DNA of 64,000 bases from positions 2,268,501-2,332,500 of the forward strand of contig JAJTWR010000269.1 in NCBI GenBank assembly GCA_021613335.1, written 5' to 3'. The first letter of the stretch is position 1, and each line of letters starts with the position of its first letter. The position numbers were made by a program, and so were the translations under genes. The stretch is from Whitmania pigra (lineage: Eukaryota > Annelida > Clitellata > Hirudinida > Haemopidae). The notes beneath the pieces were generated by a model. It ran no database searches and was not told the DNA's origin. It was given only the letters and a program-made list of their open reading frames with translations. This document shows, in pieces, positions 25,387 through 36,425 of this stretch.

Positions 25387-25958
25387 AATGTTCAGTGAAA
25401 GGAGAAGCTGAAAGTGGAGGTGTAGAAATTTCATTTTCAAATTCTTTGAAAATTTCGAGTTTTTGACAAAAATTTCTCTCATATTCAATTAAAAATTGCT
25501 GATGTTTTGAATTTAATAAAAGTAGACAAATTAAAAAATTGTTACGTTATATTTAATTGCAACAAAATGTTCTGCTTTACATTTTCAAAAACTTTCCGAT
25601 CATTCGGTTATAAATATTAATAAATATTAATTTCAATAATACTGTTAATTGTTAATAATAGTGTTTAGTTATTGTTTATAAGTTATTTCTAGCAGAGATG
25701 GGCTTTAACTACTTAAAAAGTAGTTAGTAACCATTTTTTAACTACTTTTTAAATAAGTAGTTAGTAACTACTCCTTAACTACTTGCATAGTAGTTAACTA
25801 CTTTTTAACTTCTTTTCAGTTGACATTTGATAAAATTAATTTTCTGGACAACTGAACAAGACATAATTTATTAGCATATTTATTTGCACTAGTGTAACAT
25901 TATCAACAAAATTGTATTGTCCAAATTAATCAAAAGGTATGCAATGGATGTTTTAGGC

Positions 25959-26157
25959 CAGTGCTCCTCAACCTTTTTTTCGCCGCGGACCGGTCAATGT
26001 CTGATAATTTTACCGCGGACCGGTAAGAAAGAGATAGCAGCGGTTGTTCTCAAGCCCTACAAACTATTTTAATTTTTTTAATGAAATGGAAATAATTTAT
26101 TGTTCCTTGGGCGGCCCGCTACCATTTGATTCACGGACCGAGGGTTGAGAACCACTG
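25959..26157. mobile_element. hAT-type MITE (199 bp) nested in the larger hAT element
   Basis: Terminal inverted repeats CAGTGCTCCTCAACC and, at the other end, GGTTGAGAACCACTG, with an 8-bp target-site duplication TTTTAGGC (25951-25958 and 26158-26165). The interior is GC-rich (CGCCGCGGACCGG), unlike the host element. It interrupts the transposase remnant after KRLPKT on the minus strand, so it arrived after the host hAT. Confidence 0.9.
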
Positions 26158-26302
26158 TTTTAGGCAATCTCTTAAAAATCATCATGCCGATATGATTATC
26201 CGATAATTTACATCGTCTGTTACATAAAACCTGCCCTGCTATACTAAAGAGTCTTTCAACTGCTGCCGAATTAATGAATTGAACTTGATGAATGCAGCAC
26301 AA
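26158..26302 (-). pseudogene. hAT transposase C-terminal dimerisation domain remnant
   Basis: Minus-strand reading contains NSAAVERLFSIAGQV, LCNRRCKLSDNHI and MMIFKRLPKT. This is the hAT C-terminal dimerisation signature (SAAVERLFS...R..LSD). Upstream catalytic parts are not recognisable, and the downstream end is cut by the nested MITE. Confidence 0.82.
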
Positions 26303-27109
26303 ACATTTGGATAATTGAGTAGACTTTGTACATTCTTTGCTGAGTTTGATAAATAATAGGATGTAAGTATTGCATAAGTAAATTGTAATTTAGATGTAGA
26401 ATGATTATTGCTGACATTATATGTTTTAAAACAGATGAGGTTCTTTAGCTAAATGTCCCCATCAACTACCTTGCATAACCTTAATTATGTGACATGGAAT
26501 ATGTTTTGTAACTTTTCAATATACGAATCAAAATAAGTCAAAGTCTTTCCTAATGTCAGAAACTTTTGATTGTCATTCTTAGATTGATGGTCGATTGTGA
26601 GATGAACATTTTTTTTGATTGCTTTTCAGAGTCATTGGACAACTAATATCAGGAATGATGTTGGAGAACCAAACTTACAGATTGTTACCAAATATGGTCT
26701 GTCAGAGTTTTAGCTGTTCGATTACGTCTCACAATTTATATAAAACGTTTTCAAAATACGGCTACTAAGTAATCATTCAGAAGTGAGAAATGGCGGTAGT
26801 AAGCAAAATTTGAAATCAAAGAAACTAAGCTTATAAAGTGATGGACCAAATTGTAAAATTGGAAAAAATTTATTTTTGTTCATTTTATTTTAAAATTTTA
26901 ACATTTTATTTTAAAATTTTAACATTTTATTTTAAAATTTTAACATTTTATTAAAAGTAATTAAAAAGTAGGTAACTACTTGTAGTTAATAACTACTTTA
27001 AAAGTGGTTAACTACTATTTTGTAACTACTTTTTTAAGAGTAGTTATTAACTGAAAATTACTTGTAGTTAAATACTTATAGTTAGTAACTACCCATCTCT
27101 GATTTCTAG

Positions 27110-28850
27110 TAAAATTTGATAAAATATGTGGTTAATCGTGCACGATAATCTATAAACCGATAAATTTGCTTTTTCTGAATTCCAGGAAATATTTTGCAAT
27201 TCGAGACAGAAATAAGACTCTATCCTTGGTCATAATTTGAGGTTATAAGACATACATCGTACTTGAAATATTCAGGAATTCCTAACATCACATTTCATAT
27301 GCAACAATAATTTCTGCAATATATTTCATTTATGATTCCAATTTATATTTATAATCCTTTAATGTCTAAATATCTCATTATCATGTACACGCAATCAATT
27401 TTTTAAAAAAAGTTACTACATTTTTCGAAAGGTTGATTTATCTTTTTTGAAGAAGAAAATTCAAAAGAGATTTTTAGGAAGGGTTTTGGTGACTCACCAG
27501 GCTTTTCATTTCCATCACCTCACGTCTCATCAGATTAAATAAAAAATCACTTTTTATGGAAAAGAATAATGCAGTTTGTTGATGTCTTTTGTTAATGATG
27601 TCTGAAACATTGTGTTGAAGTATTGTAAATGAAAAAGCGGACATTTTGCTAGTATTATTATTATTATTATTATTATTAAATTCAATTTCTTATTTGATTA
27701 ATTTATATTGTTCTTCGTTTAACGGGGATAGCGTAAATAATATTACGTTGACTTTTTATTTAATTAATTTAATTATAATTAGTTATTAAATATTATTAAT
27801 TGTGTTCAACACCAAATTATAATATAATTAATTATATTAAGTTTTATGTAAGGACGACGTTATTATTTCTTGAATTATGAATATTAAATTAAATAATAAA
27901 TATTTTATGTGACATGCCGATAAAGTTGTCAAAGCATTAATTAAACAAATTGTTGTTAATGGCAGCCTGGTTCATTTGAGTGCAGAGAGTGCACTTAATA
28001 ACCTTTCCGATAACGATTAATTTATTTTAAAATAAGTTGTTAGATTATTTTAAACACATCCTCAATTAACTTTGTGAATATTATAAATTATAATGTATAC
28101 TAATTTATATTAGTAAAAACTGGGATAATGCAATTTGTTTGCATAAGAATATTCCTTTACCTGATGATTAAATCTTCGCCTTTATCCTTATCGATCAGTT
28201 TTGGAAATTATTATTGTTTTGATTTTATTTGAAATTAAATATAATCTTTTTTCCCATATTATAACCATAATGATTATATTTGAAATTAGATAAATTCTTT
28301 TCACGGAAATCATAACTTCTACGATTTTATTTTAAAGCAAATTAAATCTATTGTCAGATTTTCTTGCAGTTTAACAGGATGTCGAATAAGAAATTTAATC
28401 TGAAATAATTTATTTTTGTCATACGTTGCCATAGAAACGTTTCTGGGAACAACTTCCAATTAAAAAATATCAATTTCAAATATTTATTTAAAAAGTCCTA
28501 ATATTTAATTTTTTTATTAAGAAAGAAGTCATTAATGAGACGCTGATAAGAAAATAATTTTAAAATTAAATTTCTGTTGATTTCAATTAGGAAAACGTTT
28601 TTCTAGATTTTTTAATGAAAATGTTTTCAATAAAAATATTCAAAAAGAAATCAGAGACTCATAAATAGAATGGGATTGTTTTTAAATTTAACAGTGGTTT
28701 GCAACATCAGATGTTTGCAATACAAATATTTCATGGCATCTTATTGAGACAATAATGATTCGAAAATCCATTCGAAAAACCACGAAAGGTCATCACTTGT
28801 TGATCTCAAGGTCAAATTTCAACTACCGAAACAACAATGGTGATGTCGAT
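27110..28850. other. Intergenic AT-rich DNA
   Basis: No gene recognised; a short (ATT)n lies at 27653-27679. Confidence 0.55.
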
Positions 28851-29366
28851 TGTCACGACTGGGTCTAGGAGACCCTCGTGACAAGTTAATATTTTTCTTT
28901 ATTTATTTATGTATTACGGCTTTTGGGGACGATTTTAATTAATTTTGTTGTCTTTCAACATTTGCGTGTATAATATGTTAAAATTAGTAAGGTTTGGCTT
29001 TTAGTTGTAACTCAAGGAACCTAGTTTTGTGAATTTTGATTTGTTGATTTTAACGCGCAGTGACCTATTTCGGTTGACTTTGATTTGTTGTTATTTATAC
29101 TATTATGTTTCGGATTGGCTGCGCGATTGAATATTTTTAATAATTAATTGGACAGTAACAATAATATAAGGCTGAGCCCGAATAGCGGGAAAAAAAGTAT
29201 GGAAGTAGAGTATAGTTAAGTCGGTTAGAGTTAGAGTTAAGTTAGTAGATGTTAAGTTGTCAGAAAGTTCTAATAAAGATTGATTTTTACTATTTACGTT
29301 GAGTTGTTCGAGTGTTATTTGATTAAGAAGTGGCGTCGTCCACTGTCACGACCCGCAGACGTGACA
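28851..29366 (+). mobile_element. Solo LTR of an LTR retrotransposon (516 bp)
   Basis: Begins TGTCACGACTGGG and ends CGCAGACGTGACA (TG...CA termini with short inverted ends). It is flanked by a 5-bp target-site duplication TCGAT (28846-28850 and 29367-29371). Inside, AATATAAGG at about 29163 is a plausible TATA box and AATAAAGATTG at about 29272 a plausible poly(A) signal, in the right order for an LTR read on the plus strand. There is no gag-pol interior on either side, so this is the remnant of LTR-LTR recombination. Confidence 0.82.
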
Positions 29367-29371
29367 TCGAT

Positions 29372-30364
29372 GATGATGACAACAGTGACGATGAAGATAT
29401 AACGAAGGTGATGGTGATGATGATGATTATGGTGATATCAATAAAATACATAAATGATGTGACGACCAGAAAGTTCACATCAAACCTTAAAATCCTTAAA
29501 ATCTTTAAATTTGAATTTCTAATTCTGTTCGACATTTTTTTGAAGTTTTTTAAAAATAAAACAGAATTTACATTTATTTATGAAAATACCATTTGATCGT
29601 CAAAATTTAAAATATATTCACAAAAATACTTTTTAAAAAAAAAAAAGGCAAAATCTCGTCTGCAAAATTCTGACAAACCCTCAATAAGTTCAGAAGAAAA
29701 TTGAGTAGAAATTGTACGCTTTGATGCTTTTGAAGCACTCATGATAAGTCGAAACTTCCCCCAAAACTTTCACCCATCCATGTACATTGGCCGTATTTCA
29801 CCGCTGTTATGTCCATTGCTCCATCCATCATTTCATAATCCCACTAGTCGTTTTACTGCGTTTGTAATGAGTATTTATGTCCAATAATGCTGAATCATCC
29901 ATATTTCATATCTGCTAATTATTTACTTAATTGTTAGAAATATTTCGTATATTTATTACGTATTTATTTGTCAATGTAATTCTGAGATAACCGAATAATC
30001 GAATGTAAGTGATAATGATATTAGAAGGTTGATAAATAATTGCAAAATTTAAGAAAACATCTGTCATCAAACATGACATGCAATTACATTTATGTTGTAT
30101 CAAGTCAATCATTGTATATTGAAATTAATTTAATATATTTAATAAAATAAATTATTTAAAAAAAAAAATTATTTTATCATTATTATGTAGAACTATATTT
30201 AGGTGCATTAAATTAATTACTCAATTACATTTATGTAGCACCTCACAAATAAATCCGGAAGTTCTGCTAAAAACGTACGTAACCCTGCAACATTAATGAG
30301 AGTCTTGAATTATCTTCTTGATACAAACTCACATGCTTTCCACACATCCTTAACATTCAAACCA
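29372..30364. other. Intergenic DNA before the CCN-B 5' block
   Basis: GAT-rich at 29372-29440, otherwise AT-rich. No gene recognised. Confidence 0.5.
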
Positions 30365-30476
30365 CGTACATCATACAGGAGCACGTGGAATATGGCGTGG
30401 AAAAGATGTCCACTCTTTAAATGCCTCGTCTTCCTAAACTCAACAAACTCCTTTCAACATGAGGTGGGTTTTGCTT
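30365..30476 (+). other. Conserved 112-bp block, putative 5' UTR exon of CCN-B (exon end at 30463)
   Basis: Counterpart of 6587-6698, about 95% identical without indels and bounded by the same donor-like ATGAG|GTGGG. Here the frame MAWKRCPLFKCLVFLNSTNS stays open to the donor. In CCN-A the same frame has a stop, and it meets a stop in the next CCN-B exon, so it is probably untranslated. It lies 3.7 kb upstream of the first coding exon of CCN-B. Confidence 0.45.
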
Positions 30477-32069
30477 CAATTTTATTTTTAAATCCTGAAA
30501 TCAATTTGCTATTTTACAATTTAATGCATTATCGATGACGACTCTCAATTTAAATATTATTATTATAGAATTACAGTTACGTATTTCATAAGTTTAGTGT
30601 ACCAATATAAAATTTAACAACTGAATAAATAATTGATTATGTTATAAAGTAAGTATTATCCTCGCATTGACTTTGTTTTTATTTATCTCTCCATCCACCC
30701 TTCCAATTGTTAAATTACTTAAATTAATTGCGAAATTATTTTTATTAGTTACTAAGTTATTTCAGCTACTTGCCAATTTATTTAAATTAATTGGCAAATT
30801 ATTTTAATTATTTGTAGAACCATTTACTTTAAATGATAAATTATTTAAGTTAATTGTTACATTTTAAAATTAATTATAAAATCAAGCACGTTAATTGGAA
30901 AATTAATTATACTAATTGGCAAACAATTTAAGCTAATTACTAAATTATTTAAACTAATTGGTAAGTTATTTAAATTAATTTTTCAATTATTTAACTTAAT
31001 TGACAAATTATCCAAGTCAATTGGTAAATTATTAAAATTAATTTATAAATATTTGACTTAACTAATAACTTATTTAAATTAATAGGTAAATTAAATGATA
31101 ATTAAATGATTAATTGATAATTTAATTTGATTAAATTGTGATATTTCGAGAGTTGAATATGAATTACAATCAACAACTGTTTATAGTAAATAATAATTAA
31201 TTCTCTGAAGCTCCTAATTTCCTTTAAAAGAAAACAAGTTTATTCGTTAAAATACGTGTATTTTTGAAATAAAATATGTTCAAAGCACAACCTCTCGTGA
31301 TGGAATACAATTAACGCTTGAAGGATTCTTCATAGTCACAACACTATTAACTATTCATCAGAATTCACCTTTAATTATTCACCAGAATGCACACCTTCAG
31401 TACTTCGTACCCATCTTAATTCACAAATGCAACACCTTCCATTGTACTCATCATAATTCACCCTTATAACCAACTTGAATTAAACTCACCGTAATTCATC
31501 CATGCGAGCAAGTGATGCATGGCTGGATGCATGGAACGTGAAAATGTCTGATAAAAGTGGATGAATGGAACGGGGTCATTATGTAGCGCAATATGTTGTA
31601 ATAGATATTTGTAATGGAATGCTGGCAGGAGTATCATACGGACGTAATGAGGTGTTGCGTGCACTTTGATCGGTGTTATTGCATACTTCGACCCCGAGTA
31701 ATATCCGCTGTTCGTGAAGGTACTACATATTACATAGTACTAATATTAATATTATTGTTGTAAACTTAGATTTTTGGAAATTAATTAAGTTTATATTGCT
31801 AATATACTTAAATTTATACTTAATTATATTTGGCATCTTTTCCGGGCACGTGGGATCTATTTTTGCTACAGAAAAGCATTCTCGATAATCAACTGACAAA
31901 CAACGAGAATCAAGACAACTTGGAAGCCCAAATATCCATTTGCATCCTTAAGTACCTCAATTCCTTCAACACTTAACTTCTGTTATTCAGTTCCGTTAAC
32001 TGAATACCTGCTCTAATAAACTTATTAGTTAACTTACTTATTGCGGACCCCCGGGTTATTTCATTATTA
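30477..32069. other. Putative intron 0 of CCN-B, first part
   Basis: Degenerate repetition of AATTGGCAAATTATTTAAATT-like units at 30690-31090. No gene recognised. Confidence 0.5.
30690..31090. repeat. Degenerate about 21-22-bp tandem array (TTAATTGGCAAATTATTTAA)
   Basis: Roughly 15 diverged units alternating AATTGRYAAATTA and TTTAARYTAATT, old enough that neighbours differ at several positions. Confidence 0.65.
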
Positions 32070-32310
<241 letters not shown>

Positions 32311-32519
32311 AATAATTAAAGGATAAGAAAAAGTAATGATGTCAAAAGAAAATTTTCCTGGCCAAAACAAGAAAATAAAATCAAAATAAAAAAAATACAA
32401 TCAAATCAACTAGCCTGAAAAAAATTTGATTTGTGAATTAACGAAAGCTTTTGAAAATAAAAATAAATGAACTTATAAAAATGTAACAAGCAGACCCATA
32501 CACGTTCAGTCTTTCAAAT

Positions 32520-33225
32520 TAAGACATTAAGAATGAATGGGAGATTAAATTCAGAATGAGAGAGTTTATTCGTTGGAGAACAGAATTAAACATTACAACA
32601 ATAAATACAAAACATCTTCAAAAAGATATCCTTGGACAATCAGTTAAAAGTATCTGCAGAATTTGTTCAAAAGCTGAAGAGCAGTAAAAGTCATGTTGTT
32701 GCAGGATGTGAAGGCCTTGCTTCAATTCCTGCAGAGGTTTCACCTCACAAGGTGACCATCTGAATTAACTGGGTTATTTGTTAAAGTTTTAATATCTCTG
32801 TCACAAAAAAAACATTACGAATAATAAGTTATAAAATTGAAGAATAACCATTATGTCCTTATGTTGGACAAAACGGTTTTAATTATTAAAATAATTATTA
32901 CAAACAGATCTAATTTAATAATCATGAACAGAAAAAGATAAAAAAAACAGCTTTATTGTGGATGTTGCAAATGCCAATGTAATGTAAACATACGGTCAAA
33001 CAAACGGTCAGAGAAGTGAATGAATTACAAAGATTTGGAGATGGAAGTTGCAAGAATGTGGAATGTCAAGTCAAAAATGTCCTTGTGGAATGTCGTTCCA
33101 CAAAGAAAATTGACTGAAGTTTTTCATTTAAAAAATGACGAGATGCCCTGAAAGCTAACTGCCAAAGAAATACAAAACATGGCATTGGATGGAACTTTCT
33201 AAAACATTTTAGTAAAAGTGCTTAA
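32520..33225 (+). mobile_element. Non-LTR retrotransposon C-terminus with restriction-like endonuclease region (decayed)
   Basis: Frames read LNITTINTKHLQKDILGQ, then SICRICSKAEEQ (the CC-type finger after the RT). After a frame change, HVVAGCEGLASIP and a weak region corresponding to IIMNRKRKKQ follow, then NYKDLEMEVARMWNVKSKMS. This order matches the end of R2/NeSL-like elements, where a zinc-knuckle precedes a restriction-like endonuclease. Several stops and frameshifts are present. The family call is from remembered motif order, not a search. Confidence 0.45.
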
Positions 33226-33794
33226 ATCGACGTCACCATAAAAATTAATAATAATAATGTTAGTAATGATGATAATGATAACAATTTCATTGTTTTAAAA
33301 ATAGTTTTGTTGACAAAGAGTTGTTTGTTGTGTCGATTAAATAGCTCTGAACTCAAAAGGGAAATTGAAAAATCTTGATCGCCTCAGTTCAGGTGAAATA
33401 CTTAACTAAGTCATCGTCAACGAAATATCTTGAAGACCTGTGATTAAGTTAGAATAATAAATAAATAAATAAATAAACAAATTAGTTAATAAAACCTTGA
33501 AAATCAGGCCACACAAAGACGTTCGACAAGGCTGGCACCAACTGAATATTTGCACCTACATAAAATTATAGGTGCACTGGTTAACCATTAAATTATAATA
33601 ATAATATACTTCAAATAATTATTAAATTATAATAATAACTTACTTCATTTACAACTTTGTCCAAAAACTTTGCAGCGTGCTCATTTAGTGAATGTGTCAA
33701 ATTTATTTCCTCCAAAACACTTCTGCTTCACTTTAGAACATTCGATCATCATTCTTTTGCCTTTCAATCTTTGTTATTTCATGCAGGCTGGAAA
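33226..33794. other. Putative intron 0 of CCN-B, distal part
   Basis: AT-rich, (AAAT)n at about 33458-33478. Nothing else seen. Confidence 0.5.
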
Positions 33795-34140
33795 TAGTCA
33801 TAAAAATAATAACATCATAATATTCTTAATAACATGATAATATTATAATACCATGACAATATTATATAATATAATAACATTCTTAGTAAAATCATAATAT
33901 TCATAATAACATAATAATATAATAATATTCAGAATAACTTGATAATATTATAATAACATAACAATATTCATAGTAACATCATAATATTTATAATAACCTA
34001 ATAATATTCATAGTAACATCATGATATTCATAATAACATCATAATATTCATAGTTTCATCATGATATTCATAATAACATCATAATATTCATAGTTTCATC
34101 ATGATATTCATAATAACATCATAATATTCATAACAACATC
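33795..34140. repeat. About 20-22-bp minisatellite (ATAATAACATCATAATATTC)
   Basis: About 16 variable units built on AACATCATAATATTCATA, with an alternative AGTTTCATCATGATATTCAT type near the right end. It stops 33 bp before the splice acceptor of the CCN-B first coding exon. Confidence 0.9.
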
Positions 34141-34206
34141 CGGGCTTAAAATTAATTGCGATTGATTCCCTGCAGCAATCAGAATCCTGCTAATCGAAGA
34201 CGTTTT

Positions 34207-34497
34207 ATGTCCCTGCATCCATTCAATTCACCATTCCCCACGATGATCATCTTCGTCGTCATCCTCCTCCTCTTCCTTCAGTTCTCATTCGTCTATTCCT
34301 CGAGTTTCTACTTGCAGTCCTCCTCGACACCGCTATCTCCATCAACATCATCATCATCATCATCAATATCACTATCATCATCATCACTGTCACTACCAGC
34401 ACAATCATCATCATCATCATCGAGCTATCTTCCTCTGTCAAATATTCCTCCCTCATTGGACAAGAACTCCTTCTCGGAAACATCTGCAAATGACGAG
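34207..34497 (+). CDS. CCN-B exon 1: signal peptide and serine-rich region
   Basis: Counterpart of CCN-A exon 1. After a CCCTGCAG acceptor at 34175, an in-frame ATG at 34207 (MSLHPFNSPFPT) and another at 34243 (MIIFVVILLLFLQFSFVYSS) are possible starts. The second gives a textbook signal peptide: strong hydrophobic core, then VYSS. About 55 residues follow in which serine dominates, coded largely by TCA runs. The exon ends ...SANDE|GTTGGA in phase 0 after a Glu, as in CCN-A. The donor is weaker than usual. It joins to the IGFBP exon at 42402; the full protein is about 440 residues from 34243 or 452 from 34207. Confidence 0.62.
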
Positions 34498-34865
34498 GTT
34501 GGAATGTGAGACGATCAATTGATGTTCAGTTTCGATTTTAAGATAAATTAATTATTAGTGCGAGAGTAAAAATAATTATTCATAATTAAGCAATTTACAA
34601 TTAATAAATAAATTTATTTGTTTTAATTATAATAATAAATTTCTGAAAAATAAAAGTCAACAATTGTAAGATGTTTTATCTTCCATAAGTTTTGCAATTT
34701 TGAAATTGTTTTAAAATAAAACAAGTATTATTTAACAATATCATTTGCTATATTTTTATGGATCTTTTGTACTTAATATATAATTGAATTTGTTTCGAAA
34801 GTGTAAAAGTACTTCTACTTGTGAAAGTATAAAATTAAATAAGCACATGTAATTTATGAAGAGTG

Positions 34866-34996
34866 ACGATGACGATGACGTCATCTTGATGACAATGATA
34901 ATGATAATGATGATGATGACGATGATGATGATGATGATGATGATGATGAAAATGATAATGATGATGATGACAGTGATGGTGACGTTGTTGATGATG
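34866..34996. repeat. (GAT)n compound microsatellite
   Basis: GAT triplets with GAC, AAT and GGT variants over 130 bp. Antisense frames rich in Ser or His are artefacts. Confidence 0.9.
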
Positions 34997-36059
34997 ATCT
35001 AAGAGAGTGCCTCCTAAGAAGCCAAAATAACCTCGTAATGTTCCGTCTGAAAGGTTTCCATTTGCACAGCAACAAGCGGTTGATTTGAAAGAAATGTTCA
35101 AAAGACAAAATACATGTACTCGGTTTGTCAGTTGTACTGGCCATGAATGTACAAGTACAATGTAACAAACGTGTTGGACTTGTATGTTATTGTATGTTTC
35201 ACTTCAAGAAATATTTTATGGTATCCGAATGTGTTCAACAATTAGTCGTTTCAATTTGGGAGTTTTTATTTAATTTTTGTATTATCATTAAAAATTAAAA
35301 AACCATTTATTTTGATGAGTGAAAATGAAAACAATGCTCAGGAAGGTTCCGCTTCAGCGATTTCAAGATGAATTGATGCGTGACGTGTTGAATTAGGAAG
35401 TTGTAGGTTCCGGTAATTGATTGAAGCTTATAAATAATTACGTTGTTTATAAATATTTTTATTTTAAAATTATATTACATTTATTTTAAATAGTTTTATT
35501 TTTGTTCAAATCCACTTTAAATATTCGTTATATTAATTACATTATTTTTAATATTTTATTGTCTAAAAATCACAATGTTAGTTAGTAACCGATGAGGTTT
35601 GCGGGAAATGAATAATTCGATTTAAATAATTTATTCTCAAATATTTATTGCGAAAAATATCTTGTGTTATTGCATTAAATGAGAAATTTCTGGGTTTAAA
35701 TTGCACTTGACTCGCAATGAAAAATTCAAATAAACAGAGGCACTTGAAAGATGTTTGCACCGCGAATCAACTTTTAGAGGTTGGAAATTTTGAGAACATC
35801 TTAAGTTTAAATAAAAATTTGTCACCAATAAAAAAAAACTAAAAGCAATAAAAAAACAATTAACATTTTATTTTAATTAATTTATCATATCTAACCAGTT
35901 TATTTATTGGATTAGACTCAAGCTTGAGAAATAACAGAACTCTGCTTTATTACGAAGCCAATTGAAATACGACCGCACAATTAAGGATGACTCATACGTA
36001 ACACGCAAGGAAATCATAAGGAAACTGCTCGAGAAACAAGCCAACAAACAATATACCAA

Positions 36060-36240
36060 CAAAGCGACAAACCAACATATCAATACAACAACATATCAAT
36101 ACACCAACATATCAATACAAGAACATATCAACACACCAACATATCAATGCAACAACATATCAATACAACAACATATCAACACACCAACATATCAATACAA
36201 CAATATATTACAACCAACAAACCAACAAAGCGACAAACCA
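36060..36240. repeat. Short-unit minisatellite (CAACATATCAATACAA)
   Basis: About 11 units of 16-17 bp, with CAC and CAG variants. The flanking ACCAACAAAGCGACAAACCA occurs once on each side (about 36055 and 36221), as if the array expanded inside a duplication. Confidence 0.85.
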
Positions 36241-36324
36241 ACATGCCAACGTTTCCTGGAATAAGGATATCAACTCCTTTTATACGAAAATTTCATTACT
36301 GCTCTGCAAGTCACAACATACAAT

Positions 36325-36425
36325 ACATGCATATAAGCTTATATTAATATATATGCATATAAGCGTATATAATATATAAGCATATAAGCTTATATTAATA
36401 TATACGCATATAAGCATATATATCT
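36325..36425. repeat. AT-rich repeat (GCATATAAGCTTATATTAAT)
   Basis: Alternating ATGCATATAAGC and TATATTAATATA, partly palindromic. Confidence 0.8.

Larger units (their letters stand above)
25693..27101 (-). mobile_element. hAT transposon, internally decayed, with 8-bp target-site duplication
   Basis: Ends CAGAGATGGG...CCCATCTCTG are perfect 10-bp inverted repeats of the hAT type. They are flanked by an 8-bp target-site duplication ATTTCTAG (25685-25692 and 27102-27109). Both subterminal regions are packed with AGTAGTTA motifs in both orientations, as expected of transposase-binding sites. The 1.4-kb interior holds only the C-terminal part of a transposase on the minus strand and is itself interrupted by another element. 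A 23-bp AT-rich unit is repeated three times at 26880-26950. Non-autonomous today. Confidence 0.9.

Noticed and set aside
30296..30538. 80-codon frame including MAWKRCPLFKCLVF, a possible signal peptide for CCN-B
   Set aside because: The same frame has a stop in the CCN-A counterpart and does not continue into the next exon, where better signal peptides exist.
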